DNA of 64,000 nt from Nectonema munidae (Eukaryota; Nematomorpha; Nectonematoida; Nectonematidae). Positions within the stretch are counted from its first letter, which is position 1. Every line of letters begins with the position of its first letter. The notes under the pieces are model-generated. The model worked only from the letters and a program-made list of their open reading frames with translations, searched no databases and was not told where the DNA came from. Shown piece after piece: positions 59,001 to 64,000 of the stretch. Location of the stretch: positions 310,001 to 374,000 of the forward strand of contig JAUIRK010000288.1 in the NCBI GenBank assembly GCA_030549495.1, written 5' to 3'. The position numbers and the translations under genes were made by a program.

Positions 59001-62000
59001 TCTTCAAATTAGTTTCTACAGATATAGCAAAATATATCTCGATCATTTAAGCACTTTCCTAGCGACGTTGTGAAACGAGATGTGATGAAACAAATCTGAA
59101 ATCAGATTTGGATTCAGCACCCAAATATTAGTCTAAAACAGCATGCCAGAAAAAAATTTTTTTTGTAGACCTATGAATAGTTAATTATACTCCTCAATCC
59201 TCATCACCTTACTTTTATGACCTTCTTTAGCTCTTGTTTCCGATATTGATCGAATTTGCTACTAGAAAGGGAAATTGTATAGTGTGTATTTTCATTATGT
59301 ATAGTTTCAGCCCCTTTGAGCCCCCCTCCCCCATTTTGGTTAGCGCGGACCCTGATTTAAAAAATGAAATTAAACTTTTTTTTAATAAAAAAAAGATGAT
59401 ATTTTTAATTATTTACTGAGTTAGTTTGTTTAGGTGTTTATTTATATAATTAGTCTGTTAGATTTTAGATAGTTATTGGACGAGTAAAAAAATTTTAAAG
59501 AAAAAAATTGTTCTCTGTAGGTAAACTGTCTGGATTAGCCACACTTCTTTACACAAATTGTGTCTGGTCATAAAAATAAACTAACTCTTTATTTTATTTT
59601 CATTTAGTAGCCTATATTCCAATCATTTCTTTCAAGAACATTCCAATGTCAGAAGATAAAACTGGCTTCAGTATACTTTTTCACTTTTTACGCCAATTTA
59701 ATATTCACCCATTAAATAGTACAGTTGACTGGTTGCGAACAATCCTGTATAGTGTGCATGACATTTTGCTGCACCAATCCCCAACTTAAACTTTGGGAGT
59801 GGTAGTGGTCGTATGGAATTATTGGTAGTGTTTGTGCCAATCATTTTACGTGGATTTCATTAAAATTTTATTAAATTTGTTTCAAAAGTCCTTTTTTAAT
59901 CATTAACCAACTTGTACCTATTTATGGGATATTTAAATTTTAGCATGAGATGCTCAACACCTGGGCTCTGTGTATTTTAACGTAATAAATGCGTAGCCTG
60001 CAAAACGGATTATCCAAGATTCTCCGATTACAAATGACTTCGGTCTAGTGATAGCAAACTGTAGCGAGTTAGTAAGAAAGTATATTTTCCTCAAATCAAC
60101 ATATTTACAATAATATTTTGACATAATTGATGCAAATTAGGCCAGTCTTGACAACATATACCTTTGTTATATTTTCAGAGTGGTTCTCAACGTTTTTACT
60201 TTCAGAGATGAGCAATCCCTTTTGATCATTTGTTTAAATTTAATCTCTTCTTCAATAAAATTCGACTTAAAAGAACTCTATAAGAATTTCTATTCAAAAT
60301 ATCCATACTATAATTCCGAAAAGCTTTAAATTTCTACCTTACCAGTGTTATCTCAAGACTAATGGATACAACTTTAATACAATAACTTTGCATAGAATAT
60401 TTTTGTGTAAAGGTAAAGGTACCGTAGGATGTTTTCATCGAGAAGGCACAAGTGCGCCGCTCGTATCGAAATATGAAGAAAGTAGCCTTGATGGGGAATC
60501 GAACCCAAGACCTTGAGCTATAAAAGAATTTTTGACAACAAATTTGGGCTCATTTCACGATCACTTGTGCGTATCACGTAGCTGCAATTTTGGCCGTAAC
60601 AACTCTTTGCAAAGCTAGTTTTTTTCTTAACTTTCTATTATATCTAGAAATTGTAAGTTCTCTTCTATTCGATCATCATCACTAACCGAAAACTGTGAAA
60701 GACCTGTTTTGACTATTGAAGCCTCATCAGTTCCACTTTTTGTGTTCAACCCATGAGGTTTGAACTGGCTTCTATTGGCTGTGCGTGAACATCAATCAAC
60801 TAGCACTCAGCGGTTATCTTTGATGGTCTGTATCTACTTATGTCACTAGACGTTAGTTCAAACCTCATTGTTTGAATACCAAAGTGGAACTGATGAGGCT
60901 TCAATAACCGAAACCGGTCTTTCACACAGTGTACGGCTAGTGATGATGATCGAATACAAGAGAACTTACTATTTCTATTTTTAAAATTTTATGCGCATGT
61001 CGATGGTTCTTAAGGTAAATTCGTTTATATTCTAAATGCGCAAAAATGAATAATAATTTATAATGGGGCTATTTGAAAATTTTATACCAAAAATAGTCTT
61101 ATTTAACAATGCATACAATTATGAAGAATTTGTTGAGAAATATATCCACAACGTAGTTAACAAGGATTCATAACTAAATATTTTTAATGAAAGGCTTTCC
61201 ATTTTATTATTTTGGTAAAAAATTTTTTTTATCTGTTTATGATATAAATTTATTTTTTAACTTGTATTCCTGTAAACTCGAATTCATAGTCCATCTATAA
61301 GTCTAAGTTTTTTAGTAGTCACAATATATTCGAGAACCCACGTGATCCCTGAAAATGTGGACAACATTAAATAACTCAAAATCGAAAAATGATTTGCTTC
61401 ATTTAAAGATAAGAGTTAAAGATAAAAGTGATTACCTTTCTGATAACATACTAGGCAGTGTCTTCTGCTTGTTCTGTGATGAAATGCTTTAACGCTTTTG
61501 ATATTATTTTTTGATATTAATTGGCCCTCTTCACTTAGTTAACTCCTATTTTCTTCTTCTATAGATCTTATTTCCTTCATCTTTCTGTTTATTTTCTTTT
61601 CCCACTTTATCAAGTAATAATTTTTTTCTCATCCTAACTAACTTCAAACATTAAGTATTATTTTTACCATTATCTTATTTTCCCCCTATTTTTTTATATT
61701 AATCCTTTTGTTTTTTTGAACTTTTCCTTCACTAAATCCCATTTTTCTTTATAAATATATTATTCAATAGGGGGCGTGAGTAAGGTTGGTTAGGTACTGC
61801 TTTCGATAACTCAAGGTCTTGAGTTCGATCCCGCATCATGCTTAATTTCTCATAGTTCGTTACAAGCGGCGCCTTCTCGATGAAAACACCCCACGGTATT
61901 TCATTTATGTATACACATAAATATTTTTATTTCCTGTCTACACTAATTATATACTTTGGAACGCTCTCTGACGCTATATTTCTCTCTTCACTTCACACAT

Positions 62001-62861
62001 GCCACTCTTTCATTTGCTCCCTCCTTATACACTCTCATTCATACTTTAAACTCTTCTAATCATCCTAAAATTCATACTTACGAAGTGAACATCCATTTTC
62101 CACATGGAAATTTCTTGTATCATCCCTCATTTTCCCTCACATAATTTCAAAGATACATCTATGCTCTAGCCTTTAAAATGTTTTTAGTGACCACAACCTA
62201 TTTGTCTTTGGACACTATTGTATATATTAAAAAATTTAAAAAAACTCATTTGATCCCACAGTAGGATTTCTTGATTTTAATGTAAAATGGGCTGGGTTAG
62301 GAAATAACTATTTAAATTTAGTCATTATTTTCCGATGATTTTAGGGCATATTTGTCCATGAAGGTGTCTACTACTACTCATTTCATATACACATCATGCA
62401 TACTCCCTATTTCAGACTTCAAGTTGGTAGAAAGATGGGAAAAAGACAGTTCAAAGAGTAGCGCAAAAGTGCTCATCAGCTATCTGAGCTTAGAATCACA
62501 AACTTCGAGATTGCGAGACTACACCAAGCCCGGGTACCTCATCATTTCCTTCAGAATCCTTCCTGATACGGATAGACAAGAACTCGAAGAGAACTGGAAG
62601 TACTGGACCGGCTTCAACTATCTCCTAAACTCCTCTCCCCGCATCTTTTCCATCAACCGAGCCTATTTCTACAAAACCACTCGCCACATAGAGAGTGAAG
62701 AAAATCTCTTTCACTACATTCTCATCGTATACTTCAAGAACCTGTTGTACGATTACAAGGTTGCACTCAACTTCTTCGATGAGTTCAAGTATCGTACAGT
62801 TAAGGGCGTGTCCTCGTTATACATCCTTAAAAACTTTGCACGAATGTCACTCTGCATGTAG
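49998..62861 (+). CDS. Predicted three-exon gene with cysteine run, family unknown
   Basis: Exons 49998-50044, 53122-53297 and 62416-62861 have compatible phases (2 then 1) and total 669 nt, giving 222 residues and a stop. Exon 1 starts MSKVLNYFNSYVYKN and ends in a strong donor (ag|gtaagc). Exon 2 has a run of seven Cys flanked by Lys/Ser (SKSCCCCCCCSSKS), then a Lys-rich segment. Exon 3 has the best coding character: GC-rich codons, YLIISFRILPDTDRQELEEN, a WKYWTGFNYLL segment and aromatic-rich helices. There is no signal peptide and no hydrophobic stretch long enough to be a clear membrane segment; the Cys run could be palmitoylated (inference). An alternative exon 2 acceptor at 53091 keeps the same frame. 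I recognise no family. Intron 2 is about 9.1 kb and holds a complete-looking hAT-like element. An extra exon inside an intron cannot be excluded. Confidence 0.5.
50594..51843. mobile_element. Candidate hAT foldback element
   Basis: The left end CAATGGCGTACAAAGGGGC and the inverted right end CAGTGGCGTGGGAATCTAAA are similar. The flanking 8-mers TGCCTAAG and TACTCAAG agree at five positions. Internal segments GAAGAAACCGAAAGA (50775) and TCTTTCGGTTTCTTC (51582) are inverted copies. Confidence 0.45.
50885..51025 (-). repeat. tRNA-like repeat of another type
   Basis: On the minus strand, GGTTGCTAGGGTGTGCCTCT and GGAATGTTCGATCCCCAACG resemble A and B boxes of a long-arm tRNA-derived repeat. It does not fold convincingly as a tRNA and lies in the candidate hAT element 50594-51843. 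Confidence 0.4.
52102..52239 (+). mobile_element. piggyBac-like MITE, subfamily III
   Basis: TTAACCCATTAAGCCCCAAT at the left and GGTACTTAATGCGTTAA at the right, TTAA at both ends. TGTTCCCATTTGGGAACA at 52121-52138 has fully complementary 8-bp arms. The inner sequence (TCGTCTG, TAAATCGTCTGCG) matches subfamily II in reverse. It lies in intron 1 of the Cys-run gene. Confidence 0.72.
53122..53297 (+). CDS. Cys-run gene, exon 2
   Basis: The acceptor is ctttgtgtttag and the donor is gacg|gtatcc. The seven-Cys run uses mixed TGT/TGC codons, so it is not a pure trinucleotide repeat. The segment KKEDIPKCKDNNQKIFYKRF follows. The open frame beyond 53297 turns hydrophobic and low-complexity, as expected for intron. 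Confidence 0.5.
54418..55292. mobile_element. Element with CATTTGGCCGAA subterminal repeats
   Basis: The left side repeats CATTTGGCCTAAA, GCATTTGGCCGAAC and GCACATTTGACCGAA. The right side, inverted, reads CCGAACGGACGCTTGGCCGA and CAATTGGCCTAAC. The arms are built from the same 12-14 base word in opposite orientation. About 0.9 kb, AT-rich inside, no gene. A short relative starts at 17545 (GGGCATTTGGCCGAATGC). Confidence 0.6.
55361..55475 (+). repeat. Degraded SINE-like copy
   Basis: TCTCAGGTTCAAATCCAGTG (B-box-like) followed by TGCCTTTTCAATGAAAACA. More diverged than the others. Confidence 0.45.
55480..56937. other. Intron 2 of the Cys-run gene, nothing recognised
   Basis: AT-rich DNA upstream of the hAT-like element. 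Similar unremarkable DNA lies at 59363-60400 and 60985-61770. Confidence 0.4.
56946..59354 (-). mobile_element. hAT-like element, 2.4 kb, perfect 8-bp target duplication
   Basis: Ends CAGGGCCCGCGCACCC and GGTTAGCGCGGACCCTG are flanked by ATTTAAAA on both sides (56938-56945 and 59355-59362). A C-run of about 18 lies just inside the left end and a shorter C-rich tract inside the right end. The minus strand holds the remains of one gene (57612-58990). Lies in intron 2 of the Cys-run gene. Confidence 0.9.
57612..58990 (-). pseudogene. Broken gene of the hAT-like element (KYPCFLC-type protein)
   Basis: Minus-strand blocks in order: GVPVVWRQPSNHLDNCYFC and PAIRPVPHSEEIPVPKF (N-terminal CxxC), LNDLVRDLYLSKKSAELS, then the block KYPCFLCYWDSRATEEHWPL with LRRPLKPGDKM after it, then KKKAGIFDGLQIKTLMKDHH. 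The C-terminal part has NFLGNKKAENYKEIVEDLLV, MSIKVHYLHRHLDKFPENLG, GFHKDIKTMEGRYQGRWDSS and MMADYCWSL before a stop near 57614. I recall this combination from many unannotated arthropod and cnidarian proteins; the element's ends show it is transposon-borne. Breaks visible: frame changes between blocks and an in-frame TAA at about 57756-57758 where a Gln codon is expected. The role is presumably transposition; catalytic residues were not identified. Confidence 0.75.
60405..60535 (-). repeat. tRNA-derived SINE-like copy
   Basis: On the minus strand: CAAGGTCTTGGGTTCGATTC, then GAGCGGCGCACTTGTGCCTT, CTCGATGAAAACATCC and TACGGTACCTTTACC. The conserved tail is nearly intact. Confidence 0.65.
60648..60982. 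mobile_element. Foldback MITE, ~125-bp arms
   Basis: The left arm (AAGTTCTCTTCTATTCGATC, ATCATCATCACTAACCG, TTGAAGCCTCATCAGTTCCA, ATGAGGTTTGAACT) is mirrored by the reverse complement at the right (about 60852-60982). The spacer is about 70-80 bases. Confidence 0.8.
61771..61900 (+). repeat. tRNA-derived SINE-like copy
   Basis: GGGGCGTGAGTAAGGTTGGT, then CTTGAGTTCGATCCCGCA (a good B box), then AAGCGGCGCCTTCTCGATGA and ACACCCCACGGTA. Lies in intron 2 of the Cys-run gene. Confidence 0.7.
62416..62861 (+). CDS. Cys-run gene, exon 3 (terminal)
   Basis: The acceptor is ctccctatttcag. The exon is open for 148 codons after completing an Asp and ends FARMSLCM-stop. Codon use and GC content stand out against the surrounding AT-rich DNA. 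No family recognised. Confidence 0.6.
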
Positions 62862-63849
62862 AAACTAGCCACCACCACTCTTAAGCAGCAAAAGATGATT
62901 GACGTCTGTTCTTACTCTGTTAGCTAGTCACACGTCTCCATTGATGCACTCTCCATCCTACCTGATACATAAAGCAAATTAGGGAGGAGCACCTTTCCTA
63001 ATACAATGCAGACAACTATTATCAACATTTATAGCTTTGCGATATTCTTTTCTATCTTAACAAATATACTTTTCTATTTAACCATTTCTTCCAAATAGAA
63101 TTAATACTTCTAGGAGAGTGACTCCCTTTTTAAAAAAAACCTTGTCAGTTATCAAAGGGAAAAATTGAAGCTACTTCTCTTAAATAATTATTGTGGTTCT
63201 TTATGACAAGGAGGAGATTCGATACAATTGATTAAAAATCAGTGTAATAATACGAGATAATTTATTTCAAGCGACATGTTAGCCAGTTAGTAAGTTATAT
63301 TAGTTTTTTTCTTTGTAGCTATTTTATTACTTATATATATATGTGTGTGTGTGTCGTTTATTCTTTAGCTAGTTTATTAACATATGCACCTGATAGGTAG
63401 TAAACCAGTTCAACTACTTCAGCGAGTTGATAGACTAACTAGGATAGTTCGGAATGGGGTCAGTTAGTATTATTGCACCTAGGACGAGTTGGTTTTTAGC
63501 TTATTTCTTATTTAACTAATCTTACTATAAAAAGCACTTTAGCTCTATATCATCATAGATTATGTTTAAACAACTCGGTGGTAGCCATTCATTGGCAATT
63601 TAGTGTGGTTTCCACACTAAAAGTTAGAAGTCTCTCTCAAAGTCGTTGGGTAATACTCATAAAGCCACTTTTATATATTTTAATTAACAATTCTCACTTC
63701 TTTCAATGCCACTCACACGTTCTTATCTTCATCTCTAACACTGAAAAAATAGCATATCAGATACCAACACACTTTTAAACTGCCTAAATTTCGCGATAGA
63801 TTCATTGAAATAAAATTTAACCCAACTAAATCAACATCACCCTCATCAA
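62862..63849. other. Downstream flank of the Cys-run gene
   Basis: No strong AATAAA close to the stop. A (TA)(TG) microsatellite lies at 63335-63354. An AATAAA at about 63810 is far away and may be chance. Confidence 0.4.
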
Positions 63850-64000
63850 GATCTGATTCACCCATCTTCTGTGAAATATTTAGGTCTCACTTTCCAATCA
63901 AACCTCAAATGGCCATCCCAATTAAAAAACTTATACCATAAACTCTATTTAATCTTAATCCTGCATTCCTCCATAGCACTTAAATCACTCTCTCTCTATC
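63850..64000 (+). mobile_element. LINE reverse transcriptase fragment at window edge
   Basis: The + strand reads HPSSVKYLGLTFQSNLKWPS, then QLKNLYHKLYLI; same segment and style as the fragment at 8395. It probably continues past the window. Confidence 0.65.

Noticed and set aside
8576-61900. tRNA genes suggested by GGTTCGATCC-type B boxes
   Set aside because: All are followed by the same SINE tail and do not fold into complete tRNAs.

Overview
The window is nuclear DNA from an animal, most likely an arthropod. It is strongly AT-rich and gene-poor, with GT-AG introns and dense, mostly decayed DNA transposons, MITEs, SINE-like repeats and LINE fragments. The one gene I recognise with confidence is Enhancer of Polycomb. 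Its wording (for example VYDYWLNKRLK) resembles arthropod versions more than vertebrate ones as I remember them. The repeat content would fit a crustacean such as a parasitic copepod, but the sequence alone does not prove this. No rRNA, functional tRNA, CRISPR array or bacterial-type operon is visible.

Layout. 1-10.4 kb: repeat-filled DNA that is probably part of a long upstream intron of Enhancer of Polycomb. It holds one copy of a ~2.1 kb dispersed repeat, a hAT MITE with a perfect 8-bp target duplication, piggyBac-like MITEs, a SINE and a LINE scrap. 10.4-27.6 kb: eleven coding exons of Enhancer of Polycomb on the + strand. The first coding exon or exons are outside the window. Its introns hold a Tigger remnant, the second ~2.1 kb repeat, more piggyBac-like MITEs and a ~0.7 kb foldback element. 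27.6-34.6 kb: repeats, including a pogo-type MITE and a hAT element (31305-33393, perfect target duplication) that sits in a LINE remnant and itself contains two LINE scraps. 34.6-40.8 kb: a Merlin cluster, with a Merlin transposase, an inverted truncated Merlin end, two ~150-bp tandem arrays that look like one satellite in opposite orientations, and a 20-bp tandem array. 40.8-49.9 kb: decayed hAT, Tigger and LINE pieces, plus one possible orphan exon at 45.9 kb.

49.99-62.86 kb: a predicted three-exon gene on the + strand. Its splice phases are compatible and give a 222-residue protein with a run of seven cysteines; I do not recognise the family. Its second intron contains a 2.4 kb hAT-like element (56946-59354) with terminal inverted repeats, a perfect 8-bp target duplication and a broken minus-strand gene for a transposon protein. 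The last 150 bases hold another LINE reverse-transcriptase scrap.

The most interesting signals are: (1) a MITE family with a common scaffold in which different copies carry different perfect or near-perfect palindromes at the same subterminal position; (2) the head-to-head Merlin and satellite arrangement; (3) the hAT-like element that ties an otherwise hard-to-classify protein to defined ends and to nearby MITEs; and (4) the new cysteine-run gene. Exon limits, alignments and repeat comparisons were made by eye.
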